From CAWUIO01 sp963922455 (GTDB taxonomy: Bacteria; Bacteroidota; Bacteroidia; Cytophagales; Microscillaceae): a stretch of 12,642 nucleotides of DNA. Below the pieces are notes generated by a model. It was not told where the DNA came from. It searched no databases and worked only from the letters and a program-made list of their open reading frames with translations. Both the position numbers and the translations under genes were made by a program. The stretch spans positions 1 to 12,642 of the forward strand of contig CAWUIO010000154.1 of NCBI GenBank assembly GCA_963922455.1. The letters are read 5' to 3'. Below are positions 1-5,365 of this stretch, one piece after another (position 1 is the first letter of the stretch; each line of letters opens with the position of its first letter).

Positions 1-134
1 TTGTCATCTCGACCGCAGGGAGAGATCTTAGTCCTTGGGGAATAAGGCGCTTCATACAAAAACGGGCGCCGGACAATTCTAGGGTGAAAATGCATGCCTC
101 ACGAAGTCTTAGCGAGACGCTAAGACTAGGGAAG
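1..134 (+). repeat. 134-bp intergenic repeat, copy A (hairpin AGA type)
   Basis: First of four well-preserved copies of a 134-bp repeat. It begins TTGTCATCTCGACCGCAGGG, runs through an ACGGGCGCCGG block, and ends with a perfect 10-bp stem at 105-127 (AGTCTTAGCG, loop AGA, CGCTAAGACT) followed by AGGGAAG. It starts at the window edge, so more copies may lie outside. One frame reads VISTAGRDLSPWGIRRF. I regard that reading as spurious translation of a repeat, because similar strings turn up as false short ORFs in many Bacteroidota genomes. Copy A shares its loop type with copy C (1104-1197). Confidence 0.9.
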
Positions 135-159
135 CTAATTGGAAAGCAGTTGCAAGGTT

Positions 160-293
160 TTGTCATCTCGACCGCAGGGAGAGATCTTAGTCCTTGGGGA
201 ATAAGGCGCTTCATACAAAAACGGGCGCCGGACAATTCTAGGGTGAAAATGCATGCCTCACGAAGTCTTAGCGATATGCTAAGACTAGGGAAG
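160..293 (+). repeat. 134-bp intergenic repeat, copy B (hairpin ATA type)
   Basis: Direct copy of the repeat at 1-134, with a period of 159 bp including a 25-bp spacer that contains TTGGAAAGCAG. The terminal hairpin (264-286) has loop ATA, and one pair is changed from C-G to a G-T wobble, so the stem is still 10 bp. It ends 5 bp before the Uma2 stop codon, so this hairpin is the first structure downstream of that gene. It has no T-run to make it a clear intrinsic terminator. Copies B and D (1224-1357) share the same loop variant. Confidence 0.9.
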
Positions 294-298
294 GGGGC

Positions 299-889
299 TT
301 AAAGGCTATCAAAAATGTCTTGGATATTTAACTCTAGATCCCCCAAGCATGGTACCGGATCATTCCAGTTAGTGATTTCCCACTTAGTTCCAGGAGTGGC
401 TATCAGTATTTTATGGGTATCGGTAAAGATCCAGATCACTTTTTCTACCCCAAATTGCATAAGTTCTTCGGTTTTTTGCTGGTAGTAACTGAAGGGGTTC
501 TCCAAGTCCTGTAATTCAGCTTTGGTATCTACCTCAATAATTAAGCTAGGGGGAATATCGATATATTTATTGTCTTTTGACTTTCCCTGGAGAGCACTAG
601 CCCGATAAACGGCTATGTCGGCAGCTCGCCAGGATTTCTCCCCAAACTGAATCCCCAATTCATTGGTCAAAATTTTGTAGTCTGCTCCCAAAGAGTTGTA
701 TAATAAGGACACGAGTTTGCCGATCAAAAGGGATTGCAAATATCCACTTCCCATAATTTCTTCGTGCGTTTTTTCTCCGGATAAATACGCCCGATAGTCT
801 CGATAATAAATCGGGCGCCCTTCCACCATTTCGTATACCAAGGCTTTGGGAATATATTCCAGTTCTTTAGGTATTTCCTTGCTTTGCAT
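299..889 (-). CDS. Uma2-family PD-(D/E)xK endonuclease-like protein
   Basis: A 196-residue protein of the Uma2 (DUF820) family, which has a restriction-endonuclease-like PD-(D/E)xK fold and is common in Bacteroidota and cyanobacteria. Its cellular role and substrate are not established. Visible landmarks are the family's N-terminal block (ALVYEMVEGRPIYYRDYRAY, 16-35), D91 in RAADIAVY, E119 in PPSLIIEVDTKAE, K139 in YYQQK, and GVEKVIWIFTD (147-157) in place of the usual GV-EYWIVD. D91, E119 and a following Lys are the likely catalytic set. The length is normal and the gene looks intact. The ATG at 889 keeps the N-terminal block; an in-frame ATG at 829 would cut into it. It stands alone, flanked on both sides by dimers of the 134-bp repeat. 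The family is certain enough; nuclease activity is inferred. Confidence 0.85.
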   Translation of the reverse strand: MQSKEIPKELEYIPKALVYEMVEGRPIYYRDYRAYLSGEKTHEEIMGSGYLQSLLIGKLVSLLYNSLGADYKILTNELGIQFGEKSWRAADIAVYRASALQGKSKDNKYIDIPPSLIIEVDTKAELQDLENPFSYYQQKTEELMQFGVEKVIWIFTDTHKILIATPGTKWEITNWNDPVPCLGDLELNIQDIFDSL

Positions 890-1039
890 TCGCGTATTTG
901 AATATTCGAGTCTCAGACGAGATCATTTTCTAATATATAAAATATTACTGATTAGAAAGATGTTTTTTTCAAATCTTGATTACTTATAAAGTTGCCGAGT
1001 GGCTCAATCGGATTCTCTTACCCAGCTTGGGTATGAAGT
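890..1039. other. AT-rich gap upstream of Uma2, with an inverted repeat
   Basis: No gene seen. It is AT-rich, with an inverted repeat TTTCTAAT / ATTAGAAA at 927-934 and 951-958 (16-nt spacer). Allowing one inserted G, the arms extend to CATTTTCTAAT / ATTAGAAAGATG. A run of seven T follows at 962-968 on the plus strand. It could be an operator or leader structure for the Uma2 gene, or a weak plus-strand terminator for nothing visible. No TAnnTTTG element is present on the minus strand. A small perfect hairpin TACCCA-GCT-TGGGTA lies at 1019-1033. Confidence 0.4.
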
Positions 1040-1103
1040 TGGAAGACTTAGGCCTTGAGGGATAAAGAGCTTGATTAAAAAATATCTCCTAGGCATTCAA
1101 GCG
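1040..1103 (+). repeat. Degenerate fragment of the 134-bp repeat
   Basis: The stretch reading GACTTAGGCCTTGAGGGATA, then AAGAGCTTGATTAAAAA, lines up with the 5' half of the 134-bp repeat (GATCTTAGTCCTTGGGGAAT, then AAGGCGCTTCATACAAAAA) at roughly two positions in three. It directly precedes the 5'-truncated copy C, so it is best read as a decayed remnant of an extra copy. This is an alignment by eye. Confidence 0.5.
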
Positions 1104-1197
1104 ATAAGGTCCCTTCATACAAAAACGGGCGCCGGATAATTCTAGCGGGAAAATGCATGCCTCACGAAGTCTTAGCGAGACGCTAAGACTAGGGAAG
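1104..1197 (+). repeat. 134-bp repeat, copy C (5'-truncated, hairpin AGA type)
   Basis: It matches repeat copy A from ATAAGG...CTTCATACAAAAACGGGC onward, with a few substitutions (GGATAATTCTAGCGGG). It keeps the perfect 10-bp hairpin with AGA loop at 1168-1190 and the AGGGAAG end. The first ~40 bp of the unit are missing or replaced by degenerate sequence. The 26-bp spacer to copy D (TTGGAAAGCAGCTGC) is homologous to the A-B spacer, so C-D is a duplicate of the A-B dimer rather than two independent copies. Confidence 0.85.
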
Positions 1198-1223
1198 GGT
1201 GCTTGGAAAGCAGCTGCTAAGCC

Positions 1224-1357
1224 TTGTCATCTCGACCGCAGGGAGAGATCTTAGTCCTTGGGGAATAAGGCGCTTCATACAAAAACGGGCGCCGGACAAT
1301 TCTAGGGTGAAGATGCATGCCTCAAGAAGTCTTAGCGATATGCTAAGACTAGGGAAG
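1224..1357 (+). repeat. 134-bp repeat, copy D (hairpin ATA type)
   Basis: Full-length copy, nearly identical to copy B, with the same ATA loop and G-T wobble in the stem at 1328-1350. Differences from B include GAAGATGCAT for GAAAATGCAT and CTCAAGAAG for CTCACGAAG. Together with copy C it forms the second dimer, on the upstream side of the Uma2 gene. Confidence 0.9.
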
Positions 1358-1407
1358 TTTACAAGCCGAGCTTATAGGACCTTTAAGTGCATTTTGCCAG
1401 CTTGCCC

Positions 1408-1572
1408 CCGCTATCTCTCTTCTCTGCTCTCAGATTGGCTTAGGGATGGAACGGCATGTTTGAGCTCGTGTAGGCCTGGCGGGGAGAGGCAGCGAGTAGT
1501 GACAGCCCGGCCCGCGCGGATAGGGAAGGGCTTGTTTAGATCCAATTTTTTTTGCGCGGGCAAGCCCCAAAT
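1408..1572 (-). repeat. GC-rich structured intergenic repeat, copy 1
   Basis: Read on the minus strand this starts ATTTGGGGCTT (1572-1562). The first stem arm GCCCGCGC follows at 1561-1554, then an A-run and a 36-nt loop containing TTCCCTA, then the second arm GCGCGGGC (1517-1510), then CGGGCT. The conserved tail ATCCCTAAGCCA is at 1447-1436, followed by a GAGCAGAGAAG-type end. The same ordered blocks recur on the plus strand at 12381-12550. GGCTT at the start can pair with AAGCC in the tail to close the element. It lies just after the terminator of the RiPP precursor gene. Function unknown. The last ~30 nt are less well conserved, so that boundary is approximate. Confidence 0.75.
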
Positions 1573-1590
1573 AAGTCCAGGTAGTCGAAT

Positions 1591-1628
1591 AAAAAAAGGA
1601 GAGTTGGACTCGATACCAAACTCTCCTT
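1591..1628 (-). terminator. Intrinsic terminator of the RiPP precursor gene
   Basis: Read on the minus strand, a perfect 10-bp stem AAGGAGAGTT / AACTCTCCTT (1628-1619 with 1605-1596) runs straight into a T-run (1597-1591). It begins 23 nt after the precursor stop codon. It is the best-formed terminator in the window and indicates that the precursor is the last, and perhaps only, gene of its transcript. Confidence 0.88.
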
Positions 1629-1651
1629 CGGGCTGTTTTCTGCAATAAATC

Positions 1652-2200
1652 TTAACGACGACGGAATTTCTGCGAACGGCACTTAGGAGCTTTTCCTCCA
1701 CTTTTGCGTCCGATGTGTGGCCCACGGCCTTTGGCTCCACCAGCAATTGCTTCCAATTCTTCTTCGCTTAACTCACCTTCTTCCTGGTTGTTTAAGGCAG
1801 GGATTAACAAGTGAATTTCGTTAGCTGTGTTTTCGTGGAAGTAAATTTTGAAATCGGCAGGTACGTAGAAATTGGGCAATTCAGCGGCCAAAGTATCTCG
1901 AGGATCAGCCATCAATAATTTGCGGAAACTTTCGTTTTCGATCGCTTTATCCATAATGGTTTCAACATCAGCATTCAAGGTATCGTTGAATACTAAGTCT
2001 TCCTGAGGGATAAGGATGATGTGCATTTCTTTGGCAGAATTTTCGTGCAAAGAGATGGTAACGTCGGCTGGTAGGTTCAAACCGGCGAACTCTTGCTCGA
2101 TAACCGTCTTAGGGTTGGCCATGAATGCATTACGGAATCGGATGTCAGTGCTAAGTTTTTCTAAACCAGCTACACTTTCGAGTAATTCTTTTTGTGTCAT
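1652..2200 (-). CDS. NHLP-leader RiPP precursor with duplicated leader domain
   Basis: A 182-residue precursor of a ribosomally made, post-translationally modified peptide. Two tandem nitrile-hydratase-alpha-like leader (NHLP) domains are visible at about 13-66 and 83-136. They align as FRNAFMANPKTV / FRKLLMADPRDT, then LPADVTISLHENSAKEMH / VPADFKIYFHENTANEIH. The leader ends ELSEEELEAIAGG (143-155), the classic double-glycine site cut by C39-type peptidase-transporters. A 27-residue core follows. The ATG at 2200 is chosen because the frame's upstream extension to 2293 begins only with TTG and does not resemble a leader. The gene is isolated: 247 bp from the gene before it, and closed by a terminator. 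No modifying enzyme, peptidase or ABC exporter is nearby, so the partners, if any, are elsewhere. The NHLP-GG architecture is clear; the chemistry of the product is not predictable. Confidence 0.88.
   Translation of the reverse strand: MTQKELLESVAGLEKLSTDIRFRNAFMANPKTVIEQEFAGLNLPADVTISLHENSAKEMHIILIPQEDLVFNDTLNADVETIMDKAIENESFRKLLMADPRDTLAAELPNFYVPADFKIYFHENTANEIHLLIPALNNQEEGELSEEELEAIAGGAKGRGPHIGRKSGGKAPKCRSQKFRRR
1655..1735 (-). other. Predicted core (mature) peptide of the precursor
   Basis: This segment encodes the 27 residues after the Gly-Gly site. They begin AKGRGPHIGRKSGG and end KAPKCRSQKFRRR. The core has eleven Lys/Arg, one His, no Asp or Glu, a single Cys (core position 19), two Ser (12 and 21) and no Thr, Trp or Tyr. 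The net charge is near +11. One Cys limits thioether chemistry to a single ring; CRS could in principle host one heterocycle. Modification is unproven, and the peptide may act unmodified as a cationic peptide. Confidence 0.7.
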
Positions 2201-2386
2201 GAGCTTATAAGTTTTAACTATAGGAACGGAAGAAATCGACGAGGGTTTCTTTTTTATGGGTAAAAAGCACCCGATTGGCTTCAAATTAGCCAAATAATTT
2301 CACAAACGCATATATACCCCGAAAATTCAAGGAGAAAAAACAAATGGGATTGGAAGATTTTCCTTCTCTGTAAGTTTACGAGCCGA

Positions 2387-2406
2387 GTAAGCAAAAAGTT
2401 GCTTAC
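2387..2406. other. Perfect 8-bp stem-loop in the gap before the precursor
   Basis: GTAAGCAA, loop AAAG, TTGCTTAC. It lies in the 247-bp gap between the small secreted protein gene (stop at 2448) and the precursor start (2200). No T-run follows on either strand, so it is not a convincing intrinsic terminator. It may instead stabilise a transcript end or the precursor leader. The rest of the gap is AT-rich. I could not find a clean TAnnTTTG promoter for the precursor; TAATTTG at 2282-2288 (read on minus) is one base short. Confidence 0.45.
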
Positions 2407-2447
2407 ATGTGGTATTAGAATTGCTAATTAATTTTTTAATTGGAGCA

Positions 2448-2870
2448 TTAATCTACAATGTCTCCGGTGAGCCTCCGGCACTCCTTTATTTTCTTATGCA
2501 TCCTATTTTTCCAGAAGGGGCCATTTTTGAAAAAGAGGCGTATATTGGCCCAGGCATTGTGAAAGAAGTAACGGGTACCTGAGATACGTTGGTTGGGGGG
2601 GACGACTGCATAGCGAAACTTATAATCGCGCATAATATCCTCGGCGCATTTATTTCCCAGAAGTAAGTTTTTGGTGTTTCTACGAAAGATGGCGATCTGG
2701 TTTCTACGAACCGGGGTGTCCAGTTCGCGCTGGTTTTTATAACCTACCTGGTAGTAGATGGTTTTGCCGGTAATCAGCGACTTTTCTTTGATCGTTTTGA
2801 CTTGGGCTTGTGTGCTAGGAAAAAAACAAGCTACAGAAAGGAGTAAGAAGAGGAAAATGAATCGTTTCAT
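2448..2870 (-). CDS. Small secreted basic protein of unknown function
   Basis: A 140-residue protein not assigned to a family. A typical Sec signal peptide is visible: MKRF, hydrophobic core IFLFLLLSVACFF, then STQA-Q with likely cleavage after residue 22. The mature part is ~118 residues, Lys/Arg-rich, with aromatic runs (RYFFHNAWANIRLFF, about 100-114) and two Cys (75 and 131) that could pair outside the cytoplasm. The ATG at 2870 is chosen because it puts MKR directly before the hydrophobic core. An alternative ATG at 2897 overlaps the thiL stop as TGATG, which would suggest coupled translation and would add nine residues. Close spacing to thiL implies co-transcription. The role is unknown; a periplasmic or exported product is the only safe inference. 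Confidence 0.72.
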   Translation of the reverse strand: MKRFIFLFLLLSVACFFPSTQAQVKTIKEKSLITGKTIYYQVGYKNQRELDTPVRRNQIAIFRRNTKNLLLGNKCAEDIMRDYKFRYAVVPPNQRISGTRYFFHNAWANIRLFFKNGPFWKNRMHKKIKECRRLTGDIVD

Positions 2871-2896
2871 ATTACCGTTGTTTGCTGAAAACTCCA

Positions 2897-3922
2897 TCAA
2901 AAATGCTTCCAACCTTGGGCTTGAATGCTTACTTCGTTTCCTCCCCGGGTTTGCATTCGGATGCCGTCTTTGGCGGGGGTCATATAGCCTATAAAGCTTA
3001 TTTGGTCGTGATATTTAATTTTTTCGTAGTCTTCGGCCTGGATTGTAAATAAAAGCTCGTAATCTTCTCCACCATTTAAGGCACATGTACTGGGATCCAT
3101 GTTGAAATGGATGGCGGTATCGTAGGTTTGGCGGTCTAAGGGAAGGTTTTCTTCAAAAATAACGGCTCCTAGATTGGATTCTCGGCAGATATGCATCAAG
3201 TCAGAGGCTAAGCCGTCTGAAACGTCAATCATAGAGGTAGGCAAAACGGCTAAGGTTCTTAATTCGTGCACTAGGTCCATACGGGCTTCGGGCCGGAGTT
3301 GCCTTTGGACCAAATAATCTTTACCTTCTAATTCGGGCTGCATATCGGGATTTGCCAGAAATACTTGCTTTTCCTGCTCCAATACCTGAAGACCGAGGTA
3401 AGCCGCCCCCAAATCACCAGTGACGCATAAGATCTGTTTATCTTCGGCTTGATTGCGGTAAGTAATCAACTCTTTTTCTACTTCACCCCAGGCGGTTACC
3501 GAGATCACTAAGCCGGAACGGGACGCGGTGGTATCCCCACCTACGAGGTCCACTTGATAATTTTGACAAGCCGCCGCGACCCCTTCATATATTTCATCAA
3601 TGGCCTCAACCGAAAAGCGGTTACTTAATGCCAGGCTCACCGTAATTTGCTTGGGAATGGCGTTCATGGCGGCAATGTCTGAGAGGTTGACCGCCACCGA
3701 TTTGTATCCGAGATGTTTTAAGGGGTAATAGCTGAGGTCAAAATGTACCCCTTCCAACAACATGTCGGTAGAAATGACTTGGAGTTTGGAAGTTTCAGAT
3801 TGGAAAACAGCGGCATCATCTCCGATACCGCGTATACTTTGTATATTTTGGGGAGGGAATTTCTGTCGAATCCGGTCAATTAATCCAAATTCACCTAGAG
3901 ACTCAATCTCAGTTCGTTTCAT
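2897..3922 (-). CDS. thiL: Thiamine-monophosphate kinase
   Basis: A 341-residue ATP-dependent kinase that phosphorylates thiamine monophosphate to thiamine diphosphate, the last step of cofactor B1 synthesis, in the cytoplasm. It belongs to the PurM/AIR-synthase-like fold. Motifs in order: GEFGLIDRIR (10-19), GIGDDAAVF (32-40, metal and nucleotide binding), STDMLLEGVHFD (51-62), GYKSVAVNLSDIAAMNAIP (72-90), DLVGGDTT (125-132), TGDLGAAYLGL (168-178), SMIDVSDGLASDL (230-242) and ALNGGEDYELLFT (281-293). Length and motif set are complete and normal. It starts 45 bp after the phosphoesterase gene, and the secreted protein gene follows closely, so the three are probably one transcript. No other thiamine gene and no TPP riboswitch was seen here. 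Confidence 0.97.
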   Translation of the reverse strand: MKRTEIESLGEFGLIDRIRQKFPPQNIQSIRGIGDDAAVFQSETSKLQVISTDMLLEGVHFDLSYYPLKHLGYKSVAVNLSDIAAMNAIPKQITVSLALSNRFSVEAIDEIYEGVAAACQNYQVDLVGGDTTASRSGLVISVTAWGEVEKELITYRNQAEDKQILCVTGDLGAAYLGLQVLEQEKQVFLANPDMQPELEGKDYLVQRQLRPEARMDLVHELRTLAVLPTSMIDVSDGLASDLMHICRESNLGAVIFEENLPLDRQTYDTAIHFNMDPSTCALNGGEDYELLFTIQAEDYEKIKYHDQISFIGYMTPAKDGIRMQTRGGNEVSIQAQGWKHF

Positions 3923-3967
3923 AGCTTGCTATCTCTTGCTTGCTCCATATAAAATATAGCAACGGCC

Positions 3968-5221
3968 TCAAGCAGTTTTAAGTTCAATAAGAGTTATTTC
4001 GGGCAGGATTCCCACCCGGCCCGGGAATATGTCTGCGTAGCCAAAACCTCGGTTGACGTAAATATACTGATCTCCTTCCTGATACAAATCCATCCATTGT
4101 TTGTAGACATATTTTATGGGGCTCCATTGCCAACCGTCTACATCAATGCCACATTGCATCCCATGGGTATGCCCAGCCAAAGTCAGCTGTATCTCGGGAA
4201 ATTCAGGACGGATCTGCGCATCCCAATGACTGGGGTCGTGCGATAAAAGTATTTTATTGGGGATCTCTTCCACACCTTCTAAGGCCGAATCCAAACGTCC
4301 GTATTTAAAACTCTTCCCCCGGGTTCCCCAATTTTGTACCCCAAGCAAGGCCAGCGATTCGCCATCTACTTGGATGATACGGTTTTCGTCCATTAGTAAG
4401 TCCCAACCCAAAAGCTCGTGCATTTTGAGCATATAACGTAAATTTTTGGCTTTGGCTTGGTTGGAGTCCCAATACTTATAATGGCCATAATCATGGTTGC
4501 CAAGCACAGAAAATGAACCTAGGGGAGCTTTAATCTGCTTAAATATGTCTAGGTAGGGTTCCATTTCTTTGGTTTGGCTATTCACCAAATCTCCTGTAAA
4601 ACAAAAAATATCGGGCTTCTCGGCCAAGAGCATGTCTACCCCTCCTTGCACAGCGGTTTTATTAAAAAAACTGCCGGCGTGGATGTCGGAAAGTTGTGCG
4701 ATGCGAAGACCATCAAAGGCTTTGGGAAGATTGGGGAGGTTCAGGCTTAGGCGTTTAATATGGTAATCGTGTGAGCCCTTACTGATCCCATAGGCCATCG
4801 TAGCCAAGGGGAGCCCCGTAACAACAATCGAGGCTTTGCTGATAAATTCGGAGCGACTAATTCTGGATTTCTGGGATAGGCCTTCCCAGGCTTGGCGACG
4901 TTTTTTTAGTAAGCGCCTCCCTATGATTATTACATCTTCTAAGATTAAGAGGCCTGTACCAATAAGTTTTGGGATATAGATTACAAAAAAGCTTCGGATC
5001 ACCCATATCTTAAAGTGACGGCCTAATATAGCGCCTTGGCTAAGTGTATCAGCTATAAAATAGGTGCTATAAAACGCCCCCATGACAAATTGGAGAATAA
5101 TGAGCCCTTTTCTTAACCAAGCCGGAGCATTTTTTAAGCGAAGGCGAAGGTTTCGATAAAAATACCAATCGGTAAGAAAAATAATACTCAGGAAAGCCCA
5201 GGTAATCCAGTACTTAACCAT
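3968..5221 (-). CDS. Membrane-anchored calcineurin-like metallophosphoesterase
   Basis: A 417-residue protein with an N-terminal membrane part and a C-terminal calcineurin-like phosphoesterase domain (YkuE/YaeI-like group). Hydrophobic segments lie at about 5-20, 38-58, 73-100 and 131-146. The last is preceded by ISRSEFISKAS, reminiscent of a Tat-type motif but lacking the twin Arg. The metal-site motifs are complete: SDIHAGS (178-184), GDLVNS (210-215), GNHDYG (241-246), LSHDPSHWD (326-334) and AGHTHGMQ (349-356). The substrate is unknown; related proteins act on phosphodiesters, including lipid head groups. The ATG at 5221 is preferred over the one at 5293 because a promoter-like TATCTTTG lies between them and the hydrophobic N-terminus starts here. 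It is likely the first gene of an operon with thiL. Confidence 0.88.
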   Translation of the reverse strand: MVKYWITWAFLSIIFLTDWYFYRNLRLRLKNAPAWLRKGLIILQFVMGAFYSTYFIADTLSQGAILGRHFKIWVIRSFFVIYIPKLIGTGLLILEDVIIIGRRLLKKRRQAWEGLSQKSRISRSEFISKASIVVTGLPLATMAYGISKGSHDYHIKRLSLNLPNLPKAFDGLRIAQLSDIHAGSFFNKTAVQGGVDMLLAEKPDIFCFTGDLVNSQTKEMEPYLDIFKQIKAPLGSFSVLGNHDYGHYKYWDSNQAKAKNLRYMLKMHELLGWDLLMDENRIIQVDGESLALLGVQNWGTRGKSFKYGRLDSALEGVEEIPNKILLSHDPSHWDAQIRPEFPEIQLTLAGHTHGMQCGIDVDGWQWSPIKYVYKQWMDLYQEGDQYIYVNRGFGYADIFPGRVGILPEITLIELKTA

Positions 5222-5249
5222 AGCGTAAATGGATAGCAAATGATGTTCA

Positions 5250-5257
5250 CAAAGATA
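5250..5257 (-). promoter_or_regulatory. Candidate Bacteroidota -7 promoter element for the phosphoesterase operon
   Basis: TATCTTTG on the minus strand fits TAnnTTTG exactly. It would start transcription some 20 nt before the ATG at 5221, downstream of the hairpin that closes the efflux operon. No TTTG box is visible at the usual -33 position, so this is a candidate only. Confidence 0.4.
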
Positions 5258-5295
5258 CGAGATTTGAATGCGATTGGTAGGATATTTTCTCATAA

Positions 5296-5331
5296 AGAAG
5301 CCTGGAAAACTTCTTTGTTTGCCAGGCTTCT
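5296..5331 (-). terminator. Hairpin closing the efflux operon
   Basis: A perfect 10-bp inverted repeat AGAAGCCTGG / CCAGGCTTCT (5296-5305 with 5322-5331, 16-nt loop) sits 34 bp after the permease stop codon. On the minus strand it is followed by a weak T-rich stretch (TTTATG), so termination may be partial. Its position between the permease and the next gene's promoter supports a terminator role. Confidence 0.6.
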
Positions 5332-5365
5332 ATAAATTGGAGGAGCAATAGTAATTAGCCAGGGA

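Noticed and set aside
84..302. Open frame reading VISTAGRDLSPWGIRRF across the repeats (also 1199-1648)
   Set aside because: The reading lies wholly within 134-bp repeat copies and repeats itself because the DNA repeats. It has no start context, and such frames are well-known false ORFs.
989..1050. tRNA-like stretch (GCCGAGTGGCTCAATCGG followed by a small hairpin)
   Set aside because: It resembles a D-arm by eye, but there is no matching acceptor stem, no T-arm (GGTTCGA-type) and no CCA, so a tRNA cannot be built.
1..1357. CRISPR array
   Set aside because: The repeats are 134 bp long, few, separated by similar rather than unique spacers, and have no cas genes nearby.
1510..1567. Pseudoknot in repeat copy 1 (GGGCTTG at 1528-1534 with CAAGCCC at 1561-1567, crossing the 8-bp stem)
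   Set aside because: The second helix shares a base with the stem and is not preserved in copy 2, where only a bulged match is possible. The simple stem is better supported.
1411..1746. Minus-strand frames overlapping the precursor core and the GC-rich repeat
   Set aside because: They run in another frame through the terminator and the repeat, have an unnatural composition, and conflict with the clear NHLP gene and its terminator.
2201..2293. N-terminal extension of the RiPP precursor (31 extra residues)
   Set aside because: The extension starts only at TTG and does not look like an NHLP leader. The first ATG, at 2200, begins MTQKELLES, a typical leader start.
1355..2387. Shared 16-mer AAGTTTAC(A/G)AGCCGAG at 1355-1370 and 2372-2387
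   Set aside because: One mismatch in 16 is roughly what chance gives somewhere in a window this long, and the flanks do not align.
5222..5293. Upstream ATG (5293) for the phosphoesterase
   Set aside because: It would place the TATCTTTG promoter element inside the coding region and add 24 residues unlike a membrane-protein N-terminus.
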